This document shows positions 1 to 8,503 of a stretch of DNA of 64,000 nucleotides, piece by piece (position 1 is the stretch's first letter; every line of letters begins with the position of its first letter). Position numbers and translations under genes: made by a program. Source of the stretch: Myxococcus eversor (lineage in GTDB: Bacteria > Myxococcota > Myxococcia > Myxococcales > Myxococcaceae). The notes beneath the pieces were generated by a model. The model was not told where the DNA came from, made no database searches, and saw nothing but the letters and a program-made list of their open reading frames with translations. The stretch spans positions 44,091-108,090 of the forward strand of contig NZ_JAAIXY010000034.1 in the NCBI RefSeq assembly GCF_010894455.1, given 5' to 3'.

Positions 1-1517
1 GTGCTGAAGCGCAGCAGCTTGCGACGACCCGGCGCGAGCACGCACTCCTCCTTCACCTCGCAGGAGTCGGCGGGGAAGTCCTTCCACACCACGTGCACCG
101 TGCGCTCGAGCACGTCCTGGTCCACGGTGAGGTCCGGCTTGCCGTTCACCTCGTCTATCCCCAGGCCGCAAATCCTCGGCGCGAGCAGGTAGGGAGGCGC
201 GGTGGGCGTCGTCGGCACCTGACCTCCTCCGAAGACAGACACGTCGCCCATGGGCTTGTCGAGGACGTCGCCGAATTCGGTGGAGGCCACCACCAGGTCT
301 TCGAACCCGTCGCCGTCCAGGTCTCCTGGCGCGACCACGGAATAGCGCCGGTACGTCCGATAGCCGTTGGGGACGACGTCACCCCGGGGCCAGGACCAGG
401 CGGGCTGCAGCGCCTGGGAGATGCCGTCCTTCGGTGAGAAGAAGTAGAGCCTCCCCGCGGAGCCCACCACGAAGTCGTTGCGCTGGCCGTCGCCATCCAT
501 GTCGCCCACGAGGCTCGCGCCGGAGAACGCGCCGAAGAAGGGGAAGGAGGGGTCCCCCAGGGTGGACCACGCCGGCGTGGAGGAGAACGCGCCGTCCGGC
601 TGGGAGAAGTGGAACTGGAACGGGCCCGAGTCCGCCAACAGGAAGGCCTCTGGATGCCCGTCTCCGTTCAAGTCCGGCAGGAGGTCGATGGGCCCGAGGA
701 GGGTCTCGATTCGCGACGGCTCCGTGGAGATGGGGCCATCGCACGCGAAGGCACTGCCAGGCTTGCAGCCGAGGAAGTAGCCCCGCCGGCCATCCTCCAG
801 GGAGAGCGCCACATCCCCCGCGTCATCCCCATTCAGGTCCCCCGCGGCCGAAGCGGAGAAGTAGCCCGTGCGAGTGCGCGCCAGCGTGAAGAGCCCCTCT
901 TCCCGGGCCCCAGGCGTGGACAGGTAGAAGAGCTGCTCGGTGCCGCGGGTGGCGATGAGGTCATCCCGGCCATCTCCATTCAAGTCCACGAAGAGGGAGC
1001 TCAAGAAGATGCCGTTTCCCGGCACACGGAAGGTCGGCGCGGCCAGCATCGCCGCCAGGTCCGCCTGGCCCAGGAAGACGGAGGAGCCGTAGCGGCCATG
1101 CACCAGCAGGTCCGCGTAGGCGTCTCCATTCACGTCGCCCGCCGCCACCCGGAGCACCTGCCCGGAGGTTCTCGGGTGCGTGTTCTGCCAGGTCATCGGC
1201 GCGGACACGGCCTGGGTGGAGAAGAACTTCTCCTGTCCCACGAAGATGGACACGCGCCCGGGGTTGAGCGTGCTGGTGAGCAGCAACTGACAGGCCTGAG
1301 AGCCCACCACCAGGTCCTTGCGCCCGTCCCCGTTGAAGTCCGCGAGCGCCACGGCGCCGCCAAAGCACTCGTTGGGGAAGCTCGGGTCCGCCTTCACCTG
1401 CCACAGCGGCGTCTCGGAGAGCGTGGGCTTCGGCGCGGGAGGCGGGTCGTCATCCTTGCAGCCCACCAGCGCCGACAGCAGACACACGACGACCAGCGAC
1501 CTCGAGGGCACACGCAT
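1..1517 (-). CDS. FG-GAP propeller lipoprotein with lysyl-oxidase-like C terminus (3' end cut by window)
   Basis: The reading frame is open from ATG at 1517 to the window edge, about 505 codons, so the C terminus is missing. AGAGGAG sits 6 nt before the start. The N terminus is a signal peptide ending in a lipobox (ALVGC), so this is a predicted lipoprotein. Seven FG-GAP-type repeats follow, with calcium-loop motifs such as FNGDGRKDL, LNGDGRDDL and LDGDGFEDL, as expected for an integrin-alpha-like beta propeller. The last visible part (NGKPDLTVDQDVLERTV ... GRRKLLRFS) aligns with the segment just before the lysyl-oxidase core of the downstream paralogue, but the copper histidines lie outside the window. 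It lacks the Pro-Asp-Ala-Gly linker of its neighbour. The tandem arrangement suggests duplication. Confidence 0.85.
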   Translation of the reverse strand, partial: MRVPSRSLVVVCLLSALVGCKDDDPPPAPKPTLSETPLWQVKADPSFPNECFGGAVALADFNGDGRKDLVVGSQACQLLLTSTLNPGRVSIFVGQEKFFSTQAVSAPMTWQNTHPRTSGQVLRVAAGDVNGDAYADLLVHGRYGSSVFLGQADLAAMLAAPTFRVPGNGIFLSSLFVDLNGDGRDDLIATRGTEQLFYLSTPGAREEGLFTLARTRTGYFSASAAGDLNGDDAGDVALSLEDGRRGYFLGCKPGSAFACDGPISTEPSRIETLLGPIDLLPDLNGDGHPEAFLLADSGPFQFHFSQPDGAFSSTPAWSTLGDPSFPFFGAFSGASLVGDMDGDGQRNDFVVGSAGRLYFFSPKDGISQALQPAWSWPRGDVVPNGYRTYRRYSVVAPGDLDGDGFEDLVVASTEFGDVLDKPMGDVSVFGGGQVPTTPTAPPYLLAPRICGLGIDEVNGKPDLTVDQDVLERTVHVVWKDFPADSCEVKEECVLAPGRRKLLRFS

Positions 1518-1566
1518 GAGCGACTCCTCTTCTGGGGTACCGCGGGGAAAACACCTCGTGTCACGA

Positions 1567-1597
1567 GCCGGGCGCGCGAGGACTCAGCGCGCCCGGC
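1567..1597. terminator. Perfect 11-bp GC stem between tandem paralogues
   Basis: GCCGGGCGCGC (1567-1577) and its exact complement (1587-1597) are separated by 9 nt. The hairpin lies 23 bp beyond the stop of the gene at 1620-3656 and before the next start. There is no T tract, so it is a terminator-like or transcript-end stem rather than a classical intrinsic terminator. Confidence 0.45.
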
Positions 1598-1619
1598 CCT
1601 GCCGCCTCGGCGGACGGGG

Positions 1620-3656
1620 TCAGCGCACCACCGTCACGGTGTCTCCGTCGATGCGGACATCCAGCTTCACTTCGTTGGGAATCGCGTTCGCCTCTTCGAT
1701 GATGTCCTTCTCGTCCACGCCGACGCGCAGGGTGTACGTGCCGTCGGTGAGGTCGGTGATGTCAATCCACTGGCAGGGGATATCCGCGACGTAGATGTCC
1801 GACCAGCCGGCGGAGATGCTCATGCGCTCACCGATGGTAATCGGCGCGGCGTCCGAGCATTGCCGGTGGTAGTCCACCAGGTAGAAGCCCTGCTTGCGGC
1901 CGGTGACGACGTCGTTGCCCTGGGCGTCGCGCAGCGCGTAGCCGGCGAAGTCCGTCAGGTGCTCGTGTCCGTGACACTCGTCGTAGACGTAGAGGTCGGG
2001 CCGCTCCTCGGACGTGGGCACGTCCGCCACCGCGTTGCCCAGGTTCAGGATGGAGGTGCTGAAGCGCAGCAGGCGCCGCTGCCCCGCGGCCGGCACGCAG
2101 CCCTCCAGCACCTCGCAGGCGTCCGCCTTGAAGGTCTTCCGCTCCACGTACAGCGAGCGCGCGAGCACGTCTCCATCCACGGTGAGGTCCGGCTTGCCAT
2201 TCACCGGGTCCACCACCAGTCCGCAGCTCTTCGACTCCGGCAGGTGCGGACGCGGCGCGGGCGGCGCGGGGACGTGCCCGCCCCCGAGGATGACGACGCG
2301 GCCCGCGGGCCCATCCACCAGCCCCGTCGGCGGAGCGATGCCCACCACGAGGTCACGGAAGCCATTGCCGTCCAGGTCTCCGGGCGCCAGCACCGCGTGG
2401 CTCATGAAGCCCTCGAAGTTGGAGGGCAGCGCGTCCGCGCGAGGCCACGCGAAGGAGGGCTTCAAGTCCGAGGAGATGGCCGCGCCGGGAGAGAAGAAGT
2501 ACAGCCGGCCCATCGAGCTCGCGATGAAGTCGTGCGCCTGTCCGTCTCCGTCCAGGTCCCCCACCGGCTGCGGTGAGCCGAGCAGCGAGAACAGCGGGTC
2601 CTCCACCAACTGCCACGTGGGCATCGGCCCATAGCCACCCGTTGACTGCGCGTCCGACAGGTAGAGCTGCCAGGTGCCACCGCCGAGTCCCGTGAAGCGC
2701 TCGGGCTGTCCGTCTCCATTGAGGTCGGGGAACAGGCCCATGGCCCAGGCCTTCAGGGACCACACGGGCTCGGCCGTCAGCGCGCCGTCACACGTGAGCG
2801 CGCTGTCCTGCTTGCAGCCCAGGTAGAGGCGGAAGGTCTCCGCGCTGTAGGCCACCACGTCCTGCACGCCGTCGCCGTTGGTGTCTCCCACGCGACGCAA
2901 GCTCGTCCCGAAGAGAGAGGCCGTCCGGGACACCAGGACGAAGGGCACCTGCCCTGCTTGCGCCCGATAGACGGACACGATGCCGCCCTTCGAGCTGACC
3001 AGGTCATCCAGGCCGTCGCCGGTGACATCCGTCAGCAGCGTGTTGCCGTACAAGCCACCGCCCGGCACCTGGAAGGCGACCTCGGAGAGCAGCTCCGACA
3101 GGACGGGGCGCCCCTTGAAGACGAGCGCGCCATACAGACCGGAGATGAGCAGGTCCGCGTAGGCGTCTCCGTCGATGTTGCCCACGGAGACCGTCATGCC
3201 GTTACCGGTGGTGCGCGAGTTGCTGTTGCGCCAGTCCATGGTCCACGAGGGCCCCTGCTTCGCGAAGTACGGGGCCTGTCCGGGGAAGAGGTACACGCGG
3301 CCGGGCTCACGCGTCTGGCCCATGCAGGGCGGGGCACCGACGACGAGGTCCTTCTGACCGTCACCATCCAGGTCTCCCATCGCGATGGTGCGGCCGAAGC
3401 ACCCCGCCGCGTAGGTGGCGTCATGGTCCACCCGCCACAGGGGCACCTCGGAGAGCTCGTTGCCCGCATCGGGCGTCCCTGCATCGGGAGCACCGGCATC
3501 AGGCTCGCCCGCATCAGGTGCACCGGCGTCGGGGGTCCCCGAGTCGGGTGCACCTGCATCGGGAGTCCCCGAGTCGGGTGCGGGGTCCGGGTCGTCGGGG
3601 CAGCCACACAAGACGACCATCAGCGTGGACAGGGACAGGACAGCGGACAGACGCAT
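1620..3656 (-). CDS. Lipoprotein: seven FG-GAP repeats fused to a lysyl oxidase domain
   Basis: The protein is 678 aa. A GTG at 3665 is in frame, but AAGGAG overlaps it and lies 8 nt before ATG 3656, so the ATG is preferred. Order: signal peptide ending in a Cys (VVLCGC), a Pro-Asp-Ala/Ser-Gly linker (about 22-65), seven FG-GAP repeats (for example GDLDGDGQKDLVVG, GDTNGDGVQDVV), then a C-terminal lysyl-oxidase domain. The latter has CHGHEH with His562/564/566 (the copper site pattern HxHxH), Lys588 in GRKQGFYLVD, Tyr622 in SDIYVADIPCQWIDITD, and a C-terminal beta strand. The Lys-Tyr spacing of 34 matches the 35 between the two residues that form the LTQ cofactor in human LOX. Predicted function: copper amine oxidase acting on lysines at the cell surface. 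That the enzyme is active is inference; the domain identity is well supported by motifs. Confidence 0.85.
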   Translation of the reverse strand: MRLSAVLSLSTLMVVLCGCPDDPDPAPDSGTPDAGAPDSGTPDAGAPDAGEPDAGAPDAGTPDAGNELSEVPLWRVDHDATYAAGCFGRTIAMGDLDGDGQKDLVVGAPPCMGQTREPGRVYLFPGQAPYFAKQGPSWTMDWRNSNSRTTGNGMTVSVGNIDGDAYADLLISGLYGALVFKGRPVLSELLSEVAFQVPGGGLYGNTLLTDVTGDGLDDLVSSKGGIVSVYRAQAGQVPFVLVSRTASLFGTSLRRVGDTNGDGVQDVVAYSAETFRLYLGCKQDSALTCDGALTAEPVWSLKAWAMGLFPDLNGDGQPERFTGLGGGTWQLYLSDAQSTGGYGPMPTWQLVEDPLFSLLGSPQPVGDLDGDGQAHDFIASSMGRLYFFSPGAAISSDLKPSFAWPRADALPSNFEGFMSHAVLAPGDLDGNGFRDLVVGIAPPTGLVDGPAGRVVILGGGHVPAPPAPRPHLPESKSCGLVVDPVNGKPDLTVDGDVLARSLYVERKTFKADACEVLEGCVPAAGQRRLLRFSTSILNLGNAVADVPTSEERPDLYVYDECHGHEHLTDFAGYALRDAQGNDVVTGRKQGFYLVDYHRQCSDAAPITIGERMSISAGWSDIYVADIPCQWIDITDLTDGTYTLRVGVDEKDIIEEANAIPNEVKLDVRIDGDTVTVVR
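3466..3585 (-). repeat. Eight tandem 15-bp units encoding the PDAGx/PDSGx linker
   Basis: Eight in-frame 15-bp units (consensus GCATCGGGNGNNCCN on the plus strand) encode the repeated Pro-Asp-Ala/Ser-Gly linker between the lipidated Cys and the propeller. Units vary at several positions. Copy number could change by slippage, altering the length of the tether. Confidence 0.85.
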
Positions 3657-3751
3657 CGATGCCACTCCTTGTCATGCGCCGAAGCGCACGAACCCCCGGC
3701 CCGGGATGAAGGGGACCGGAGGCTATTCCCAAGGACCCGCGACGCGGACAA

Positions 3752-3773
3752 ATGCTTGTCACGTGACAAGCAT
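3752..3773. promoter_or_regulatory. Perfect 22-bp palindrome centred on CACGTG
   Basis: ATGCTTGTCACGTGACAAGCAT is exactly self-complementary. It lies in the 349-bp gap between the divergent FG-GAP/LOX gene (start 3656) and the MFS exporter (start about 4006). Its position, about 95 bp upstream of one start and 230 bp upstream of the other, fits a dimeric-repressor operator. No regulator gene is adjacent. No other clear element was seen in this gap. Confidence 0.5.
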
Positions 3774-4005
3774 CTACTCCGAGTCGTCCAGAGTGTTTGT
3801 CTTCGCACCCTGGAGGAGCGCTCCCCGAGGTGTGGGCAGGGCCTGACACGTATCCGCGCGACACGCGGGCGCGACGTGGCGGACTCGAGCGGCGCGCACG
3901 TCGGATGTTCGCCGAGCAACCTGTCGTGCGAGGGCGGTGGCGCATCCACCGGACAGGGCTCACCTTCGCGCGAAGGCTTCCGCGCTGGAAGTCCTGCTCG
4001 CGAAC

Positions 4006-5751
4006 ATGGCTCCGTCCGCCGCGCCCACGTCCTTCGAGGCAGCGCCCGCCGCGTTCCCCGCGTTCACGCGCTCACAGAAGGTCTTCAGCTTGTTGGGCGC
4101 GCTGCTCGGGCTGCTGCTCGCGGCGCTGGACCAGACGATTGTCGCCACCGCGGGCCCGTCCATCCAGGCGGACCTGGGAATCTCTCCGGCGCTCTACCCG
4201 TGGCTCACCACCGCGTACCTCGTCGCGTCGACGATGATGGTGCCCGTGTGGGGGAAGCTGTCGGACCTGCTCGGCCGCCGCGCGGTGCTGGCCGCGGGCA
4301 TCGTCATCTTCCTGCTCGGCAGCTTCTTGTGTGGCGTGTCGCGCTCCACGGTGGCGCTCATCCTGTTCCGCGCGGTGCAGGGGCTGGGCAGCGCGGCGCT
4401 GTTCACCGGCGCACTGTCGGTCGTCGCCGACCTCTTCTCGCCCCGCGAGCGAGGCAAGTACCAGGGCCTGTTCGGCGCGGTGTTCGGCCTGTCGAGCGTG
4501 GTGGGTCCGCTCGCCGGTGGCTTCATCACCGACAGGCTCGGCTGGCACTGGGTGTTCTTCATCAACCTCCCCGTGGGCACGGTGGCGCTCGCGCTGGTGT
4601 TGCTGCGCATGCCCCGTCTGCGGCCGGAGGGCATCCCTCGGGGGAAGCTCGACCTGGTGGGCGCGGTGCTGCTGGCGTTGGCGGTGGTGCCGCTGCTCAT
4701 GGCGCTCAGTCTGGGACGCGGCGCGGAGCAGGTGGCGCACGGGGGCGGCTGGGCGTGGAGTTCCTGGCAGGTGCTGGGGATGTTCGCGCTGGCGGCGGTG
4801 GGCACGGCGCTCTTCATCCGCGAGGAGCGACGCGCGCACGAGCCCCTCCTGGACCTGACGTTGTTCCGACAGAAGACCTTCGCCCTGGGCAACCTGGCGG
4901 TGTTCATCATCGGCGCGGTGTTCCTGTCGGGCGTCGTGTTCCTGCCGCTGTTCATGGTGAACGTGGTGGGGCTGTCGGCGACGCACTCGGGGCTGACGCT
5001 GACGCCGCTGACGTTGGGCGTGGTGGCGGGCAACGTGCTCAGCGGGCAGCTCGTCTCGAGGCTGGGCCACTACAAGGTGTTGATGCTCGGCGCGCTCGTG
5101 CTGCTGATGGTGGGCTTCACGGTGATGGGCTTCACGCTGACGCCGGACTCCACGCAGGCGGAAGTCACCGTGAAGATGGTCCTCGTCGGCGTGGGCCTGG
5201 GGCCGACCATTCCGCTCTACACGCTGGCCATCCAGAACACGGTGTCACCGCAGCACATTGGCGTGGCCACGTCGGCGGCGACGTTCTTCCGGCAGCTCGG
5301 GATGACGCTCGGGGTGGCGCTGATGGGCGCGGTGTTCGCGACGACGCTGTCCCATGAGATGGGGACCCGCGTGGCCCAGGCCACCGAGGGACTTCCTCCG
5401 CATCTTCGCGCCGAGCTGGCCTCCGCCACACCCGGCGCGGGAGGTGAAGGGGGCTCGGCGCGCACCGTCTTCCAGGCGGAGGAGGTGAAGCAGCGCGTGC
5501 GCGCGGAGCTGGAGGCCGAGCGTCAGCGCGTGAAGGCGTCCGACTCCGCGGTGGCGCAGGTGGATGCACAGGAGCAGAGCGCGCTGGAGGCCGTGGACCG
5601 GACGAGCCGGGCGCTGAAGGAGTCCTTCACTCGCGCGGTGTCGGATGTGTACCGCTGCGCCATCCTGGTCGCGCTGCTCGCGTTCCTGGTGACGCTGCGA
5701 CTGCCGGAGCAGCCGCTGCAGCGCGGACGCAAGCCGGCGCCCTCGGAGTGA
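4006..5751 (+). CDS. DHA2-type MFS multidrug exporter (EmrB/QacA-like)
   Basis: Predicted proton-coupled drug exporter of the inner membrane, 581 aa, about 14 membrane segments. Visible hallmarks are LDQTIVATAGPSIQ in the first helix (DHA motif D1), the loop GKLSDLLGRRAV after helix 2 (MFS motif A), LFRAVQGLGSAALF, and GPLAGGFITDRLGWHWVFFINLP (motif C). A long hydrophilic, partly coiled loop rich in Ala/Glu/Arg (about residues 455-550) precedes the final helix, as in many DHA2 exporters. An in-frame GTG at 3937 would add 23 residues; neither start has a strong ribosome-binding site, and ATG 4006 is chosen because the added part has no conserved character. It is not in an evident operon. Confidence 0.85.
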   Translation: MAPSAAPTSFEAAPAAFPAFTRSQKVFSLLGALLGLLLAALDQTIVATAGPSIQADLGISPALYPWLTTAYLVASTMMVPVWGKLSDLLGRRAVLAAGIVIFLLGSFLCGVSRSTVALILFRAVQGLGSAALFTGALSVVADLFSPRERGKYQGLFGAVFGLSSVVGPLAGGFITDRLGWHWVFFINLPVGTVALALVLLRMPRLRPEGIPRGKLDLVGAVLLALAVVPLLMALSLGRGAEQVAHGGGWAWSSWQVLGMFALAAVGTALFIREERRAHEPLLDLTLFRQKTFALGNLAVFIIGAVFLSGVVFLPLFMVNVVGLSATHSGLTLTPLTLGVVAGNVLSGQLVSRLGHYKVLMLGALVLLMVGFTVMGFTLTPDSTQAEVTVKMVLVGVGLGPTIPLYTLAIQNTVSPQHIGVATSAATFFRQLGMTLGVALMGAVFATTLSHEMGTRVAQATEGLPPHLRAELASATPGAGGEGGSARTVFQAEEVKQRVRAELEAERQRVKASDSAVAQVDAQEQSALEAVDRTSRALKESFTRAVSDVYRCAILVALLAFLVTLRLPEQPLQRGRKPAPSE

Positions 5752-5758
5752 GCGGGGC

Positions 5759-5952
5759 TCACGCGAAGGTGCGCGCGGTGGACCAGGCTTCGAGCGTGTA
5801 GATGTGCACGGGCAGGTGCCCGGCCTCGCCCCATCCCGGACGCAAGGAGGGAGAGGCCTCGACTCGAGCCACACGTCGAACGCGGTCGTCGCGAAGAGAT
5901 GCCCCTCGGCGTGGAGGGACGAGGGTTCCTTGACGATCTTGAACGACCAATG
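5759..5952 (-). pseudogene. Frameshifted coding relic
   Basis: On the minus strand two stretches with protein-like sequence and almost all G/C third positions lie in different frames: HWSFKIVKEPSSLHAEGHL... (down to about 5870) and then RPGWGEAGHLPVHIYTLEAW... ending at TGA 5759. No start codon with a ribosome-binding site leads into the first part. The simplest reading is the 3' remnant of a gene with one frameshift. Its family is not recognised. Confidence 0.45.
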
Positions 5953-6041
5953 CCTCCTTGCGCATCAGCGCCACGCCTTATGGAGACGCGGGCGGATGCT
6001 CCCAGAGCTCTTCCCTGAGATGCGGGCGCTCAGGCTTCATC

Positions 6042-6119
6042 CAATTTTGTCGATATCGGCGGCTCTGACAGCAATCCGGCGGCGGATTGAAAGCAAACCG
6101 CCCGATATCGACAAAATTG
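6042..6119. repeat. Nested 78-bp inverted repeat between convergent genes
   Basis: Outer arms of 18 bp are perfect complements (CAATTTTGTCGATATCGG at 6042-6059 and its complement at 6102-6119). Inside lies a second hairpin, CAATCCG (6072-6078) with CGGATTG (6083-6089) and a 4-nt loop. The arms are much richer in A/T than the surroundings. The element lies between the convergent exporter and peptidase genes, so it may end transcription from both sides. It could also be a small non-autonomous or REP-like element. Confidence 0.7.
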
Positions 6120-6156
6120 AGTGCCTCCACCCGCAGCGAACCGCGGGGGCCCCCGC

Positions 6157-7632
6157 TCAGTGCCCCGCGCTGGCCTTCGGGGGAGTCGCCACGGGCGCCG
6201 AGCCGGGCTGCGGCGAGGTGGGCGCCTCCGGGCGGACGAGCGTGTCCGGGGACTCGGCGATGGCGTACGTCACCCACGCGGTGGCGGCGGTGCTGCGCGC
6301 CAGGTCCTGCGGATCCACCTTGTCCAACGTGTCCGCGTGCGTGTGGTGCACATCGAAGTAGCGGCTGGAGTCCACCTCCACGCCGAAGAACGGAACCCGC
6401 GCCGGCACCAGGGGACTGATGTCCGCGCCCCCCGCCTCGCGCGCGGAGAAGTTGGCCGCGCCCAGCGCCACCAGCGGCGTCAGCCAGGGCTTGATGAGCT
6501 CCTGCCCACCCGCGCCCGCGCGCAGGCTCACGGACACTGGACGCCCACCGCCCGCGTCCATCTCCATGGCCGCCACGTGCCGGGACAGCTCCGCCGCATG
6601 CGTCTCCGCGTACGCACGGCCACCGCGCAGACCGTTCTCCTCATTCATGTAGAGCACCACGCGCACCGTGCGCCGAGGCGCCTGCGGCAGCTTCGCGATG
6701 AGTCGCGCCGCCTCCATCACCATCACCACGCCCGCGCCGTCGTCATGCGCGCCCGTGCCCACGTCCCACGAGTCCAGGTGCGCGCTGATGAGCACGATTT
6801 CCTGCGGCTTCTCCCGGCCGCGAATCTCCGCGACGACGTTGTGCGAGTCCGCGTCCGGCAGCTCCGAGCACCCCAGCACCAGCTTCACCCGCACCGGCCC
6901 CAACCCGAGCTGGCGATGCAGCAGGTCCGCGTCCTCCGTCGTGACGGACGCCGCGGGGATGCGCGGGCCTTCGTCCTCGAAGCGCGTGGAGCCGGTGTGC
7001 GGCGTGCGCAGGGACGCCGTCGCCAGCGAGCGCACCAGCGCCCCCACCGCGCCCGCCTTCGCCGCCATCGCGGGGCCTCGGCCGCGCAGTCCGGCGAAGC
7101 GCCCGTAGTCCGCGGCCACCGTCATGGTGTGGTTGAAGAAGACAATCTTCCCCTTCACCGAGTCACCCAGCGCGGTGAGCCCCTCCAGCGACGTCACCTC
7201 CACCACCTCCGCCGTGAGCCCCTCCGGCGCCGTGGGAGGACTGCCACCCAGCGCGAGCAGGAACAGCGGATGGCCGCGCGTGCGCTCGGACGCGAGCACC
7301 TCGCCGCGCTCCTCGCCGCGCACCCAGCGCGGCACCTTCACGGGCTCCGTCCACGCCTTCACCCCGTCCGCCTTGAAGCTGCGCAGCGCCCACTGCACCG
7401 CCGCCGCCGCGCCCTCCGAGCCCGACAAGCGCGGGCCAATCCCATCCGTCAGCTCCGCGAGCCGCGCATACGAATGGCCCTCCGTCAGCGCGGGCCCCAC
7501 CAGCTTCTCCGCGACAGCCAGGGGCGGCGCGTAGGCCTTCGCCGCGGGCGTGGACTTCGTGGCGGCCGGCGCGGCACCCGAGACGAGCTGGAGCGCGAGG
7601 GATGACGACAGGATGAACGTGGAGACGGGCAA
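6157..7632 (-). CDS. Secreted M28-family zinc aminopeptidase/carboxypeptidase (CPQ-like)
   Basis: 491 aa, starting at TTG 7632 because GGAGG lies 5 nt upstream. A hydrophobic signal peptide (about residues 5-22) indicates export. A PA-like insert domain (about 110-240) precedes the M28 catalytic domain. Zinc ligands are visible in order: His and Asp in SAHLDSWDVGTGAHDDGAG, catalytic and bridging Glu in MNEENGLRGG, Asp in MEMDAGGG, and the final His in HHTHADTLDKVD. The family removes amino acids or dipeptides from peptides using two zinc ions. Arrangement and length resemble plasma glutamate carboxypeptidase/carboxypeptidase Q. It is a single gene, convergent with the upstream exporter. Confidence 0.9.
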   Translation of the reverse strand: MPVSTFILSSSLALQLVSGAAPAATKSTPAAKAYAPPLAVAEKLVGPALTEGHSYARLAELTDGIGPRLSGSEGAAAAVQWALRSFKADGVKAWTEPVKVPRWVRGEERGEVLASERTRGHPLFLLALGGSPPTAPEGLTAEVVEVTSLEGLTALGDSVKGKIVFFNHTMTVAADYGRFAGLRGRGPAMAAKAGAVGALVRSLATASLRTPHTGSTRFEDEGPRIPAASVTTEDADLLHRQLGLGPVRVKLVLGCSELPDADSHNVVAEIRGREKPQEIVLISAHLDSWDVGTGAHDDGAGVVMVMEAARLIAKLPQAPRRTVRVVLYMNEENGLRGGRAYAETHAAELSRHVAAMEMDAGGGRPVSVSLRAGAGGQELIKPWLTPLVALGAANFSAREAGGADISPLVPARVPFFGVEVDSSRYFDVHHTHADTLDKVDPQDLARSTAATAWVTYAIAESPDTLVRPEAPTSPQPGSAPVATPPKASAGH

Positions 7633-7893
7633 GAGGACCTCCGGAAGAGGCGCCCACTCTCCGCCCGGCCTCCGGGCCTCGCAAGCGAGATGCTCTCCAC
7701 GCCCGGTGCGAGCGCCGGATGCCTGCCTGGTGGGGACCGAAGGGATTCTTCAGGACTTCGTGGGGAATCCCAGGGGCCACCGCGCGCCGAGAGGGGGAAC
7801 GCGGCGCGCGGGGCTCAACTGGGACTTCATACGGCGATATCGCTTTTGGGGGAGGCGATTACCGCCGCTGCGTCTCACTCTTTGGGAGGAAAC

Positions 7894-8031
7894 GTGCCGG
7901 GCATGTTGAAGATCATTCGCAACGACGTCAAGCCCGGTGCCTCACTCAGCGTACAAGCGGACGTTATTTCCCGGAAAGGGGTTCAATTTTACAGCCACAC
8001 CACCAAATCAAGGTGCGCAAGTGTGGTTTGA
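7894..8031 (+). CDS. Small open frame of unknown function (possible gene fragment)
   Basis: GGGAGG lies 4 nt before GTG 7894 and 13 nt before ATG 7903. The frame encodes about 45 residues beginning PGMLKIIRNDVKPGASLSVQ and ending TTKSRCASVV. The first 20 codons have normal G/C-rich third positions; after that, composition falls. The overlapping +1 frame continues with protein-like sequence (NFTATPPNQGAQVWFEPP), so this may instead be the start of a gene broken by a frameshift. The rest of the 870-bp gap 7633-8503 shows no supported gene. Confidence 0.35.
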   Translation: MPGMLKIIRNDVKPGASLSVQADVISRKGVQFYSHTTKSRCASVV

Positions 8032-8503
8032 ACCTCCCGTGGAGATCCAAAGCCTGCCATGCCGCCGCGGCGACCCAAGGCATGGGGCTGTCTCATGCCG
8101 AGCGCACGGCGGACTCGCGGACAGCCACGCTACCCCATGACGTCTGCCCAAGCCTCCGCTCATCCCTGACGGAATGGATAAGGGTTTCGGTCGTCCGAAG
8201 ACAGACGCGGGGTGTGGACCGGAGCCACGCGCACCCATCGCGGTGGATTCCTACCCACCTCGACGCGACTCCTCAGGAATGCGACAGGAATTGGCTTGAG
8301 CCGTCGACGCTCGCCCCTGTGGTTGCCCTGCATCCGGGCACACACCCGCGCGCCTGCCCCAATGAATTACGGACATGCATTTTTTCCTGAAATGGTGTCT
8401 ATGTCCGCGAAGACTCGTTTCACCCCGTCATGCACCAAGCGACGTGCGGCCCCCTCCCCCCAGGGCCGTGGCGTCTCGCGCCCCTGGGCGTTGAAGGAAC
8501 GCA

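Noticed and set aside
609..2576. Long plus-strand open frame of 655 codons
   Set aside because: It is antisense to the FG-GAP/LOX genes, whose minus-strand frames have domain motifs, signal peptides and ribosome-binding sites. The plus-strand product is Arg/His-rich with no domain, typical of the mirror frame in GC-rich DNA.
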